The notes below the pieces were generated by a model. It was not told the DNA's origin and did no database searches. It worked only from the letters and a program-made list of their open reading frames with translations. The position numbers were made by a program, and so were the translations under genes. A DNA stretch of 56,477 nt from Xanthobacteraceae bacterium (GTDB taxonomy: Bacteria; Pseudomonadota; Alphaproteobacteria; Rhizobiales; Xanthobacteraceae): positions 1 to 56,477 of the forward strand of contig JAIESR010000089.1 in the NCBI GenBank assembly GCA_019745775.1, in the 5' to 3' direction. This document shows positions 19,298 through 27,632 of this stretch, piece by piece (within the stretch, counting starts at the first letter, position 1; every line of letters starts with the position of its first letter).

Positions 19298-19681
19298 ATG
19301 TCGAACATGTCCAATATGGCGCGGGACGCGTCAAAAGACGCGCGGGATACGGTCAAGGAAACCAGCAAGGTCGCCTCGGCGGGTGCCCGCGATATCCAGG
19401 AAGATCTGGAAGCGCTGCGCGACGACGTCACGCGCCTGACGCAGCAGCTGGCGAGCGTTCTGGCTTCCAAGGGTAACAAGGCTTGGCAGCGCGCGCGCAC
19501 GAACGTCGAGGGCGTGATTTCCGACGCGCAGGACAAGGGCATGGAAGCCGTCGGCGCAGTGCGTGAGGTCGGCGACAACGTCGTCGACGCGATCGACGAG
19601 TCGCTGAAGAAGCGGCCGTACACGACGCTGGCGCTTGCCGCCGGCATCGGCTTTCTGTTCGGCGCCACTTGGCGGCGCTAA
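19298..19681 (+). CDS. DUF883/ElaB-YqjD-like membrane-anchored helical protein
   Basis: The 127-residue product is almost wholly helical: a heptad-rich stretch (about 10-95, with DIQEDLEALRDDVTRLTQQL), then KKRPYTTLALAAGIGFLFGA at the C-terminus, the tail anchor typical of ElaB/YqjD/YgaM proteins. Some of these proteins tie ribosomes to the inner membrane in stationary phase; a similar role is inferred only. ATG 19298 is chosen because GGAG ends 8 bases before it; a GTG at 19289 is also in frame. The last codons overlap the first unit of a short tandem repeat running downstream. Confidence 0.85.
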   Translation: MSNMSNMARDASKDARDTVKETSKVASAGARDIQEDLEALRDDVTRLTQQLASVLASKGNKAWQRARTNVEGVISDAQDKGMEAVGAVREVGDNVVDAIDESLKKRPYTTLALAAGIGFLFGATWRR

Positions 19682-19756
19682 GATTTGGCGGCGCTAAGAT
19701 TTGGCGACGTTAGATTTGGCGGCGCCAAAATCCGCCGGCGCCAAATTCACCGGCGA
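19669..19756. repeat. Short tandem repeat (about 16-base unit, TTTGGCGGCGCTAAGA)
   Basis: Three to four head-to-tail units (TTTGGCGGCGCTAAGA and variants ending in GACGTTAGA or GCGCCAAA) begin at the stop of the DUF883-like gene. They end in inverted copies (CGCCGGCGCCAAATT). The later units can pair as hairpins. Confidence 0.7.
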
Positions 19757-19815
19757 TAGATTCGCGCAGATAAACGAACCCGATCACGACGCTGCCTCTC
19801 GCTAGAGCTTCGAAC

Positions 19816-20280
19816 ATGCTCACGGGCTTGGTGCAAAACCTGCGGCTGAGGGCGGAGGCACGAACCGGCCTCAGCGGCGCCGTGGTCGTGTTCGCGCTGA
19901 TTGCGGCGATCGCGATGGCGGCAGCTTTCGTGTTCTTTGTGTTCGCCGTCTTCATCTGGCTCGCCGAACGCTACAGCCCGCTCACGGCGGCACTGATCGT
20001 CGCGGTCGCGTTCGTCCTCGTCGCCATTATCTGCGCCATCGGCGCCGTGATGGCGCAACGCCGCACCAGCGAGCGCGCCAGGCGGGCGCTCGCTGTGCGC
20101 AGCCAATCGCCATGGTTGGATCCCGCGACGCTCGGGATCGCATTGCAGCTCGGCCGCAGCATCGGCCTGCGGCGGATCGCCCCGCTGGCGGCGGCTGGCG
20201 TGCTCGCCGCCGCGCTGGCGAAGGAATGGTTCCGGGATCGGCCGGACGACGCCGAGACCAGAGACGAGGAAGCGGCTTAG
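19816..20280 (+). CDS. Holin-like inner-membrane protein (DUF1469/Phage_holin_3_6 type)
   Basis: The 154-residue product has an amphipathic N-terminus, two strongly hydrophobic segments (about 24-48 and 57-80, with FVFFVFAVFIW and LIVAVAFVLVAIICAIGAVM) and a third weak one (about 117-133). This matches the DUF1469 'putative holin superfamily III' proteins that are usually found with DUF883-like proteins in proteobacterial chromosomes, not in phages. Its function is unknown; an envelope stress role is likely from context. Its stop overlaps the convergent ribF stop by 4 bases. Confidence 0.75.
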   Translation: MLTGLVQNLRLRAEARTGLSGAVVVFALIAAIAMAAAFVFFVFAVFIWLAERYSPLTAALIVAVAFVLVAIICAIGAVMAQRRTSERARRALAVRSQSPWLDPATLGIALQLGRSIGLRRIAPLAAAGVLAAALAKEWFRDRPDDAETRDEEAA

Positions 20281-21269
20281 TCTGCCCAGGTGGCCAGCGG
20301 CGGAAACGCGTCCGGCGCTTTCGCCAATGCCGCGCGGGCGATGCGGCTGTCGTCGTCCATGCGCCGAACCAGATCCTCGATGCTGTCGAACTTCAGCTCC
20401 GGCCTGATCCAATCGATGAACGCCACGTCGATCACCTGTCCGTAGAGGTCGCCGGAGAAATCGAACAGGAACACCTCGAGCAGCACCGTGCCGACGTCGA
20501 ACATCGGACGACGGCCGAAGTTCGCTACGCCGTCGTGACGGCGCCCGCCGATGTCGACGCGTACCGCGTAGATGCCGTGCCGCAGGCCGCAGGTCGGGTC
20601 GAGCCGCAGATTGGCGGTCGGATAGCCGAGCTCGCGTCCGCGCTTGTCGCCGTGTACGACCTCGCCCGACACGAACCAGGGAAAGCCGAGCATCGCGGTC
20701 GCGTCGCCGATGTGGCCTTCGCCGAGGGCGGCGCGGATCGGACCCGAGGAGATGCGGCGTCCATTGTCCTCGAAGCGCGCAACGATATCGACCGCGAAAC
20801 CATGGCGTGCGCCGGCCGCGGCGAGAAAGTCGGGCGAGCCGGCGCGGTTGGCGCCGAAATGGAAATCAAAGCCGATCGTCACGCCCGAGACCGCGAGCTG
20901 TCCGATCAGGATGCGCTCGACGAATTCGTCGGCGGAGAGTGCCGCCAGCGCCGCGTCGAATCGCAGTACGACCGTGCCGTCGAGGCCGGTCGACGCCAGG
21001 AGCCGCAGCTTGTTGCGTTCATCGGTGAGTCGGAACAGCGGATTCTGCGGCCGGAAGAAGCTGCGGGGATGCGGCTCGAAGGTCAGCGCCGCCGCCGGCC
21101 GGCCCAGGGTGGCTGCGCGTTCGCGCGCGGTCGCGATGACGGCCCGGTGGCCGCGATGCACGCCGTCGAAATTGCCGATGGCGACCACCGCCCCGCGCAG
21201 CCGATGGCCGGGCGACATTTCCCCGTGCACCACGGCGAATGCATCGGACGATTTGGGGGGCTCTGCCAT
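20277..21269 (-). CDS. ribF: Bifunctional riboflavin kinase / FAD synthetase
   Basis: RibF phosphorylates riboflavin to FMN and adenylylates FMN to FAD. The 330-residue product has an N-terminal nucleotidyltransferase domain with VVAIGNFDGVHRGHRAVI (about 26-43) and ISSGPIRAALGEG. The C-terminal flavokinase domain has GEVVHGDKRGRELGYPTANL (about 196-215). ATG 21269 is chosen over a codon 20 residues upstream that adds an arginine-rich extension. The leader (21270-21479) shows no FMN riboswitch signature. It diverges from the CheY-like gene. Confidence 0.95.
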   Translation of the reverse strand: MAEPPKSSDAFAVVHGEMSPGHRLRGAVVAIGNFDGVHRGHRAVIATARERAATLGRPAAALTFEPHPRSFFRPQNPLFRLTDERNKLRLLASTGLDGTVVLRFDAALAALSADEFVERILIGQLAVSGVTIGFDFHFGANRAGSPDFLAAAGARHGFAVDIVARFEDNGRRISSGPIRAALGEGHIGDATAMLGFPWFVSGEVVHGDKRGRELGYPTANLRLDPTCGLRHGIYAVRVDIGGRRHDGVANFGRRPMFDVGTVLLEVFLFDFSGDLYGQVIDVAFIDWIRPELKFDSIEDLVRRMDDDSRIARAALAKAPDAFPPLATWAD

Positions 21270-21479
21270 GGTCTTCGATTGACGCTCCGGCCGGCGCCGC
21301 AGGGTTCCGGTGGCGGCTCCAATCAGCATGATTCCATTGAAGAATCCTGCTCATTAAGCGCGCGTTCTGCGGGCAGTTAACCGGATATTCAACGCCTTTC
21401 GCTAGTAGTTTTGGTTGGAGAAGTTTTCCGCGCGGCTTCGGGCCGGGTTGTTCGCGTCACCGACGCCTGAGGAGGAACT

Positions 21480-21887
21480 ATGGCAGCCGACGCCTCGATG
21501 TCGATCCTGATTGTAGACGACTACAACACCATGATCCGCATCATTCGGAATCTGCTCAAGCAGCTCGGTTTCGAGAACGTCGACGAAGCCACCGACGGGA
21601 CCGCCGCGCTCGCCAAGATGCGCGAGAAGAGCTACGGCCTCGTCATCTCCGACTGGAACATGACGCCGATGACCGGATACGACCTGCTGCGCGAAATCCG
21701 CGCCGATCCGGCCCTCAGCGCCACCCGCTTCATCATGGTCACCGCCGAGTCGAAAACCGACAACGTGATTGCTGCCAAGAAGGCCGGCGTCGACAACTAC
21801 ATCGTCAAGCCATTCAACGCGCAGACGCTGCAGCACAAGATTCACTCGGTGTTTCCCGACCATCCGGGCCCGCCGCTGGCGGCGTAG
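21480..21887 (+). CDS. CheY-like single-domain response regulator
   Basis: The 135-residue product is a lone receiver domain. The acidic pair is D13-D14, the phospho-acceptor is D58 (VISDWNM), T88 lies in VTAES and K110 in IVKPFN, so every residue needed for phosphorylation is present. It has no output domain, so it signals by protein contact. The DWNMTPMTGYDLL stretch resembles chemotaxis CheY proteins. A strong GAGGAGG ribosome-binding site precedes ATG 21480. No chemotaxis operon is in the window; a TipF-like flagellar-type protein lies 1.2 kb away. Confidence 0.9.
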   Translation: MAADASMSILIVDDYNTMIRIIRNLLKQLGFENVDEATDGTAALAKMREKSYGLVISDWNMTPMTGYDLLREIRADPALSATRFIMVTAESKTDNVIAAKKAGVDNYIVKPFNAQTLQHKIHSVFPDHPGPPLAA

Positions 21888-21896
21888 CAATCGCCG

Positions 21897-22766
21897 TCAC
21901 CACACCAGCCGGCGCATCACCAGTTTTGGCGAGACCTGCGCATCCTTGAACATGGCGCTGAGCGCCGTGGCGTCGGGATTGTCGCGCGCGCCGAGCTCCT
22001 CGGCATGGATGCCGGCGGTGACGAACAGGCAGTCGATGCCGAACGCGGCCGCGCCCTTGAGGTCGGTGCGCACCGAGTCGCCGATCGCCAGCACGCGATC
22101 GTGCCCGGTGTCGCTGCCGCGCGCCTTCGCCGCCGCGGCCATCGCCTGATCGTAGATCGGACGATAGGGCTTCCCGGCATAGACCACCTCGCCGCCCCGG
22201 GCGGCATAGCGATCCGCGATCGCGCCCGCGCAATAGACGAGATGATCGCCGCGCTCGACCACGATGTCGGGATTGGCGCAGATCATCGGCAGCCTGCGCT
22301 TGAGCATCGCGCCGATGACGTCTTCGTAGTCGTCCGGGCCTTCCTGGGTGTCGTCGTCGAGACCGGAGCAGACGACGTAGTCCGCGTTCTCGATCGGCAC
22401 CAGCGACGCGCCGAGGCCTTCAAAGATCGGCAAGTCCCGGTCCGGGCCGATATGCGCCACGCGCTCGCCGGCGCGTTCGCGGATCAGCGCGCGCGTCACG
22501 TCGCCGGAGCTCACGATCGCATCGTAGCTGTCGCGCGGCACCTTGAGGTTGTCGATGAACTTCTGCACGAAGTCGCCCGGCCGCGGCGCATTGGTGATCA
22601 GCACGACGGTGCCGCCGCGCGCGCGGAATCGGCGCAGCGCGTCGCAGGCATCGGGCGTGGCCGCGACGCCGTTGTGCACGACGCCCCAGACGTCCGACAG
22701 CAGCACGTCGTAGTCCGGCGCAACCGTCGCGAAATGGCTGCTGAAAGTGGATGGGTTCGGGGACAT
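21897..22766 (-). CDS. HAD-superfamily class IIA hydrolase (TIGR01459-like)
   Basis: The 289-residue product has the HAD motifs: motif I SDVWGVVHNG (about 20-29), motif II VVLITNAPRP, the lysine in AGKPYRPIYD and motif IV IGDSVRTDLKGAAAFG. In most NagD-type phosphatases motif I is DxD; here the second aspartate position is tryptophan, as in the alphaproteobacterial TIGR01459 group. The substrate is unknown. It is convergent with the CheY-like gene (9-base gap), and ribF lies close by, as often in this order. Confidence 0.87.
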   Translation of the reverse strand: MSPNPSTFSSHFATVAPDYDVLLSDVWGVVHNGVAATPDACDALRRFRARGGTVVLITNAPRPGDFVQKFIDNLKVPRDSYDAIVSSGDVTRALIRERAGERVAHIGPDRDLPIFEGLGASLVPIENADYVVCSGLDDDTQEGPDDYEDVIGAMLKRRLPMICANPDIVVERGDHLVYCAGAIADRYAARGGEVVYAGKPYRPIYDQAMAAAAKARGSDTGHDRVLAIGDSVRTDLKGAAAFGIDCLFVTAGIHAEELGARDNPDATALSAMFKDAQVSPKLVMRRLVW

Positions 22767-22854
22767 TAGATCGGGGAAGGCACGGGATCGGGAATGAGAG
22801 CGGGAAGGGTGCTCTTAGACGATCCCCGGGCGCCTATCAAATCTACAGGGGGCA

Positions 22855-23034
22855 GTGTGTCCCGGGCGCGGTGCAGCGTGGAGCGTAGCGGAACGGTGCG
22901 CTGCAGACCCGGGACCGTCCCTGAGGGTGGTGTCGTCCGAAACTGGAACGGTCCCGGTTCTGCAGCGCACCACTACGTGCTGCCATAGCGCGTCCAAGAC
23001 GCGCGTAAGCGCGCTGATGGCGCCCGGGACACAC
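22855..23034. repeat. Family C palindromic element with perfect 15-base ends
   Basis: GTGTGTCCCGGGCGC (22855-22869) is exactly inverted at 23020-23034. Inside are paired arms (CGGTGCGCTGCAGACCCGGGACCGT, and ACGGTCCCGG with TGCAGCGCACC). Compared with the copy at 32839-32963, this one carries about 37 extra bases near the right end (including GACGCGCGTAAGCGCGC). It fills the gap between the HAD and EAL genes. Confidence 0.85.
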
Positions 23035-23046
23035 AGGCGGCGGGGA

Positions 23047-24654
23047 TCACGAGCTTCGGAAACGGGGCACGAGCTGGCCCAGCCCGGTCGTGCGGGGGGC
23101 GCCCGCGCCATTCGCGGTGGGCGCCTCGCCGCCATGGCGCGCGGCCGTGTCCGGCGGCGTCTCGTCCGCCGCGCCGGTGTCCCGCACGATGACGTCGCCG
23201 CGGTCGGCGATGCCCTGCAGCGCCTCGGCGCGCACCGGGCGCGGCGGCGAAAACAGGAAGCCCTGTCCGAAGCGGACGTCGTAGTCGAGCAGGTCGACCA
23301 CCATCGCCTCGCTCTCGATCTTCTCGGCGATCAGGTCGATGCCGAACCGGCCGAGCAGATCGGAGAGATCGGCCGGATGGATGTCGGACGCGGCCTCATT
23401 GGGATTGAGCAGCAGGTTTCCCGGAATCTTGACGTAGCGGAAGCCGCGCGCCGCGAGGTCGCGCGGCTCGATTCGCAGATCCTTCAGATTGTCGAGCGAG
23501 AAGCGGAAGCCGCGATCGGCGAGCGCCGAAAGCGATTCGTTCTCGATCGGGCCGGCGGCGCGCAGCGCGCTCTGGGTGAATTCGAGCACCACCGAGGGCG
23601 CGATCGCGCGGTTGGCGTCGAGGAATTCGAGCAGTTGCGCGAACACCATCCCGTCGGTGAGGGTCGATTCCGACAGATTGCAGAACAGGCCGATGTCGCG
23701 GTTCTTCAGCAGCAGACGGCGCACCACCTGCACGCAGCGGAACACCACGAGGTTGTCGATCCTCGGCATCAATCCCGCGCGCTCCGCCAAGGGGACGAAA
23801 TCGGCGGCCGGCATCACCTCGCCGGTTTCGGTGCGCAGGCGCGACATCGCCTCGTAGTAGCGCACCTTGCGCTGCGGCAGCGTCACGATCGGCTGGAGAT
23901 AGAGGTCGATGCGGTTGGCGTCGATGGCGCTGCGGATGGCGGCGAGCCGTATTTCGTCTTCGGCGTTGCTGCTGGCGAGCGCAGTGGCCATGACGGGCTG
24001 CGGTGCCGGTTCGGGGGCGGGAGGCGGCGGCACGGCCATGGGCGTCGGCGACACCGCCTGGACGATATCCTCCACCGGCCTCGGCAACGGCTCCACCACC
24101 GGCGGCGCCGGTTCGGGCGCCGCGGCCACCGGCTGGGCGGGGGCAAGCGGCGCGGGCGCTGGCTGAGGGGGCGGCATCGGTTGCACGGCCTCGGCCGCCA
24201 CGGGCGTTGGCGCCGCCGGTGCATGCGCCGCCGCTGTTGGGGCTTTGGCGGCGTCGCCGAAGCGTGCCTCGTAAGTCGCGACGGTTTCGGCCAGCTGCCG
24301 CACCAGCGTGCCGAGCTCGCTGATCTCGACCGCGAGCGGATCGATCGCCGCGCGCGCGCGATGCTGCACGCCTTCAACGCGGCCCTCGACGGCCGACAGC
24401 CGCTTGCCGAGATCGTTCATCTGCCGCGCGAGCTCGAAATTGCTGCGCGACAGCTCGCTAAGCTGGCTGCCGACCATGGAGCGCACGCCCATGCGGGTCG
24501 AGAAGGTGTTGTAGAGGCCGAGCGCGGTCAGCACCGAGAGCGCGACAATGATCGCCTCGGTGCCGGTGAAGCCAAAGCCCAGATAGACCGTGGCCCCGGC
24601 GGAGGCCGCGATCACCACCATGCACGCGACGATGAAGATGGCTCCGAGGCGCAT
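23047..24654 (-). CDS. TipF-like membrane protein with degenerate EAL domain
   Basis: The 535-residue product has two membrane segments (about 5-25 and 31-49), a coiled-coil (about 60-125), a proline/alanine-rich linker (about 135-240) and an EAL domain (about 250-490). The signature reads YYEAMSRLR in place of EAL. The FxNxS asparagine is kept (FCNLSES), and the lysine (VKIP) and AEKIE glutamate are kept. The metal-binding DDFG reads SLDNLKD, with the second aspartate replaced by asparagine. Order and degeneracy match Caulobacter TipF, a c-di-GMP-binding flagellar positioning factor. I infer a c-di-GMP receptor, not a phosphodiesterase. No flagellar genes are in the window. Confidence 0.85.
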   Translation of the reverse strand: MRLGAIFIVACMVVIAASAGATVYLGFGFTGTEAIIVALSVLTALGLYNTFSTRMGVRSMVGSQLSELSRSNFELARQMNDLGKRLSAVEGRVEGVQHRARAAIDPLAVEISELGTLVRQLAETVATYEARFGDAAKAPTAAAHAPAAPTPVAAEAVQPMPPPQPAPAPLAPAQPVAAAPEPAPPVVEPLPRPVEDIVQAVSPTPMAVPPPPAPEPAPQPVMATALASSNAEDEIRLAAIRSAIDANRIDLYLQPIVTLPQRKVRYYEAMSRLRTETGEVMPAADFVPLAERAGLMPRIDNLVVFRCVQVVRRLLLKNRDIGLFCNLSESTLTDGMVFAQLLEFLDANRAIAPSVVLEFTQSALRAAGPIENESLSALADRGFRFSLDNLKDLRIEPRDLAARGFRYVKIPGNLLLNPNEAASDIHPADLSDLLGRFGIDLIAEKIESEAMVVDLLDYDVRFGQGFLFSPPRPVRAEALQGIADRGDVIVRDTGAADETPPDTAARHGGEAPTANGAGAPRTTGLGQLVPRFRSS

Positions 24655-24685
24655 GTCTATCCGAGGCGCATATCTCTAAAGGGCC

Positions 24686-24826
24686 CTAGAGCGGTTCCCA
24701 CCTGAAACAGGTCTTTCCCCGCTCATTCCCGCGCAAGCGGGAATCCAGTCTTGAGCTAACCTGGGTCCCCGCTTTCGCGGGGACGAGCGGGAGAGAGCGA
24801 GTCGACTTAACCGGGGAACGCTCTAG
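24686..24826. repeat. Family A element with terminal inverted repeats (MITE-like)
   Basis: The two family A hairpins (24721-24792) are nested between CTAGAGCGGTTCCC (24686-24699) and GGGGAACGCTCTAG (24813-24826). These form 14-base ends that match apart from a one-base shift. A second copy begins right after the last gene of the window (56424) and is cut by the window end. No coding capacity. Confidence 0.85.
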
Positions 24827-24907
24827 GCGGCACTGATTCGCCCGATTCCACTCAATCTCTACGAGGCATCGGGCCGGCGCAAGCGATCTCCGCCGGCTTG
24901 CCCGGGG

Positions 24908-26512
24908 TTATCGGGGGGCGGAACCGGCGGTGGGCGGTTGGGGCTGCGGCGGGACGAACACATAATGGACGAGGTCCTGGTAGCGCCGGAACAGTGTCCG
25001 CCGCGGCAGGAACAGCGGGGGCTGCAGTTCGGCGCGTGGAAACGCGCGCCTGATGTTCTCGGGGATTTCCTGTTTGTAGTCCGGCGGCTGCCAGATCAGG
25101 ACCACGCCCCGGCGGTCGAGGTCGGCGGCGTCGATCCAGGGGCTGATGGCGCGCTCGCCGTGGACGACGACGCGCGGCCGGTCCGCCGCGTAGACCGCGA
25201 TGTTGTTGGCCGCGAACTGGCCGCCGCCCAGGGACTCACGCTGCCGGCCGCTGGGCGTCAGCACGTGGGCGCCGCCGACATAGGTGAGCGGCGTGCCGGT
25301 CTTTTCGCGCCATTGTCGGGTGATGGTGTCGGCCAGGGTGCGGCCGGCGAAATGGGTCGCCTTCGGCCGGTCGCGGATCAGCGGCTCGCCCAGTTCCGCG
25401 GCCGCGAAGCCGATCGGGAACGCGATCAGCACCGCGAGTACGGCGGCGGCGAACCTGCGCAGTTGAGCGGGTTCAAGGGCGGGCGGCCAATGCATCAGCA
25501 TGGCGAGCGGCGCGAACGACCACAGCGGATAGCCCCACATCGCAATCGGCTGGCGCCCGAGCACCACCGCCACGATGGTCGTCACCGCGAACGGGCCGAG
25601 CGCGAGCGCCGTCACGTAGCGCCGGTTGAAGGCGGCGGCGTCGCCCGTCGTCTCGCGCCTGATCGGTGCGCGCGGCAGATAGAGCAGCGCCAGCAGCGCC
25701 AGCGCCGGCAACAGGTAGCCGAGCTGGCCGCCGGTCCAGCGCAGCGGGAAGAGGAGATACTGATACCAGCGCGCCGCGCTGGCAGCGCGCTCGTCGACAT
25801 AGCGGAACGGCATGAAGTCGTTGTCGACAAGCCACCAGATATTCGGCGCAAGAACGATCGCGAATACCGCGGCCATCACATAGGGCCCGGGCGTGCGCCA
25901 GGCGCGGCGCGCAAACGGATCGACCAGCAAAATGAGCCCGAGCGTCGCCGCCAGTGCGAAGGCCGCGTATTTCGACCAGAACGCGCCGGCGAGTAACAGG
26001 CCGGCGAGCGCCCAGTCGGCGATCCGTCCGCGCACGATCGCGCGCCAGAAGAACAAGCCGGTCAGCGCCCAGAACGGCAATTGCATCTGGTCGTGCGCGA
26101 ATTTCACGACCGAGATGTTGTAGTAGTGGATCGCCGCCAGCGCCGCGACCGCGATCAGCGCCTTCATCGGGCCGGCGACGTCGCGCGCCAGCAGCCACAC
26201 CGCGTAGCAGCAGACCGCGGCGGCGAGCGGCCCGAGGATGTAGACCGCGTCGATCAGGCCGGTGACGCGGTAGACGAGGTCGGTCACCCACCACGGCAGC
26301 GGCGGGTGCTTCCAGTAGCCGAGCTGCCATTCCTTGCCGAGCGCGAGCCCTTCGACCAGGTCGAGCTGCAGGTTGGCGGAGACCAGCGCCGGGACGAGCG
26401 TCCACACGACGAGCTGAAAGCCGAGGAGGCAGGCCAGCACCGTGCCCGGCCGCTCTCGGGCGGCGCCGACGATACGATCGAGGAATCCGCGGATGCTGTC
26501 GGCTGCGCTCAT
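24908..26512 (-). CDS. Glycosyltransferase family 39-type integral membrane protein
   Basis: The 534-residue product has about ten to twelve membrane segments in its first 400 residues, then a soluble periplasmic domain. An acidic loop after the first segment (NLQLDLVEG) and KHPPLPWWVTDL are typical of GT39/ArnT-like polyprenyl-phosphate-sugar transferases. FWSKYAAFALAATLGLILL and the C-terminal RRYQDLVHYVFVPP are other family-like stretches. Such enzymes move a sugar from a lipid carrier to protein, lipid A or polysaccharide on the periplasmic side. ATG 26512 is preferred; an upstream codon adds 45 non-membrane residues across the shared promoter. It diverges from a GT2 gene that could make its donor. 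Confidence 0.85.
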   Translation of the reverse strand: MSAADSIRGFLDRIVGAARERPGTVLACLLGFQLVVWTLVPALVSANLQLDLVEGLALGKEWQLGYWKHPPLPWWVTDLVYRVTGLIDAVYILGPLAAAVCCYAVWLLARDVAGPMKALIAVAALAAIHYYNISVVKFAHDQMQLPFWALTGLFFWRAIVRGRIADWALAGLLLAGAFWSKYAAFALAATLGLILLVDPFARRAWRTPGPYVMAAVFAIVLAPNIWWLVDNDFMPFRYVDERAASAARWYQYLLFPLRWTGGQLGYLLPALALLALLYLPRAPIRRETTGDAAAFNRRYVTALALGPFAVTTIVAVVLGRQPIAMWGYPLWSFAPLAMLMHWPPALEPAQLRRFAAAVLAVLIAFPIGFAAAELGEPLIRDRPKATHFAGRTLADTITRQWREKTGTPLTYVGGAHVLTPSGRQRESLGGGQFAANNIAVYAADRPRVVVHGERAISPWIDAADLDRRGVVLIWQPPDYKQEIPENIRRAFPRAELQPPLFLPRRTLFRRYQDLVHYVFVPPQPQPPTAGSAPR

Positions 26513-26639
26513 GCAGCGTGTGTCCCCTGGGCGATGGCCGCACATCGCAGGATTTCGCGGCTTTCGTCCAGCCCCGGCGGCGCGTTGGTATGCTGTGCGT
26601 GGCGATGCTATTGTCAGCCTATCCTGAGGCACCGACCGC

Positions 26640-27623
26640 ATGGCCACGTCCGCCGTTGAATTCTCGATCGTGCTGCCGGCTCACAACGAGGCCGGCAACA
26701 TCGCGCCGATCATTGCGGAACTGCGCCGGCTGATGGCTCCCGTCGGCCGCACCGAGATCATCGGCGTCGACGACGGCTCGAACGACGGCACGCTCGAGGC
26801 GCTGCGGGCCGCGGCCGCCGCCGACCCGATGGTCCGCTACGTGTCGTTCACGCGCAATTTCGGCCACGAGGCCGCGATGCGCGCCGGCCTGCGCGCCGCC
26901 CGCGGTCAGGCGGTGATCGGGATGGATGCCGACTTCGAGCATCCGCCGGAGCTGGTGCCGCAGCTGGTCGAGCGATGGCGGGCCGGCTTCAAGGTCGTGG
27001 CGGCGCAGCGGCAGGACGACGTCGCGGTGTCGGCCTTCAAGCGGGCGACGTCGCGGCTCTATTACCGCGTGCTCGGCGCGCTCGGCGACGTGCAGCTGGA
27101 GCCCGGCAGCGCCGACTTCCTGCTGATGGATCGTTCCGTCGTCGACACCATCAACGGCTTCGACAACCAGGAACTGTTCCTGCGCGGCCTGGTGCGCTGG
27201 CTCGGCTTCCCGGTCGCCAGGGTCGACTATCGGCCCGGGCAGCGCCGGCACGGCGCCAGCAAATATTCGCTGGGCCGCATGGTCGAGCTTGCGCTCACCG
27301 GCATCGCCGCCCACAGCGTGCGGCCGCTGCGCGCCGCGATCTGGCTGGCGCTCGGCTTCGCCGCGCTCGGCCTGCTGTTCGTGGTCTATTCGGTCGTGAG
27401 CTTCCTGTTCGTGCAGCACACGGTCGCGGGCTGGACCTCGATCATGGCGGCGATCGCGCTGCTCGGCGCCGCGCAGCTGTTCGTGCTCGGCATCGTCGGC
27501 GAATATGTCGGCCGCATCCTGCGCGAGACGCGCCGGCGGCCGAGCTATGTTGTGGCCGAGACGGAAGCGGACCGGCAGCAGCGAACGCCGGTGAGCGAGC
27601 TGCGGCTGGCGGGCAGCGAGTGA
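26640..27623 (+). CDS. GT2 polyprenyl-phosphate glycosyltransferase (GtrB/ArnC/DPM1-like)
   Basis: The 327-residue product has a cytoplasmic GT-A domain: IVLPAHNEAGNI at the start, IIGVDDGSNDGT, GHEAAMRAGLRAARG and the metal-binding GMDADFEHPPEL (about 97-108). RRHGASKYSLGRM is followed by two C-terminal membrane segments (about 230-252 and 265-287). This layout is that of enzymes that load a sugar from a nucleotide donor onto undecaprenyl or dolichyl phosphate. The sugar cannot be read from the sequence. It diverges from the GT39 gene (127-base gap), so together they may form a donor-synthesis and transfer pair. Confidence 0.9.
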   Translation: MATSAVEFSIVLPAHNEAGNIAPIIAELRRLMAPVGRTEIIGVDDGSNDGTLEALRAAAAADPMVRYVSFTRNFGHEAAMRAGLRAARGQAVIGMDADFEHPPELVPQLVERWRAGFKVVAAQRQDDVAVSAFKRATSRLYYRVLGALGDVQLEPGSADFLLMDRSVVDTINGFDNQELFLRGLVRWLGFPVARVDYRPGQRRHGASKYSLGRMVELALTGIAAHSVRPLRAAIWLALGFAALGLLFVVYSVVSFLFVQHTVAGWTSIMAAIALLGAAQLFVLGIVGEYVGRILRETRRRPSYVVAETEADRQQRTPVSELRLAGSE

Positions 27624-27632
27624 TCAGCCGCC

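Noticed and set aside
21270-21479. Possible FMN riboswitch before ribF
   Set aside because: No RFN-type conserved blocks are visible, and ribF alone in alphaproteobacteria is usually not riboswitch-controlled.
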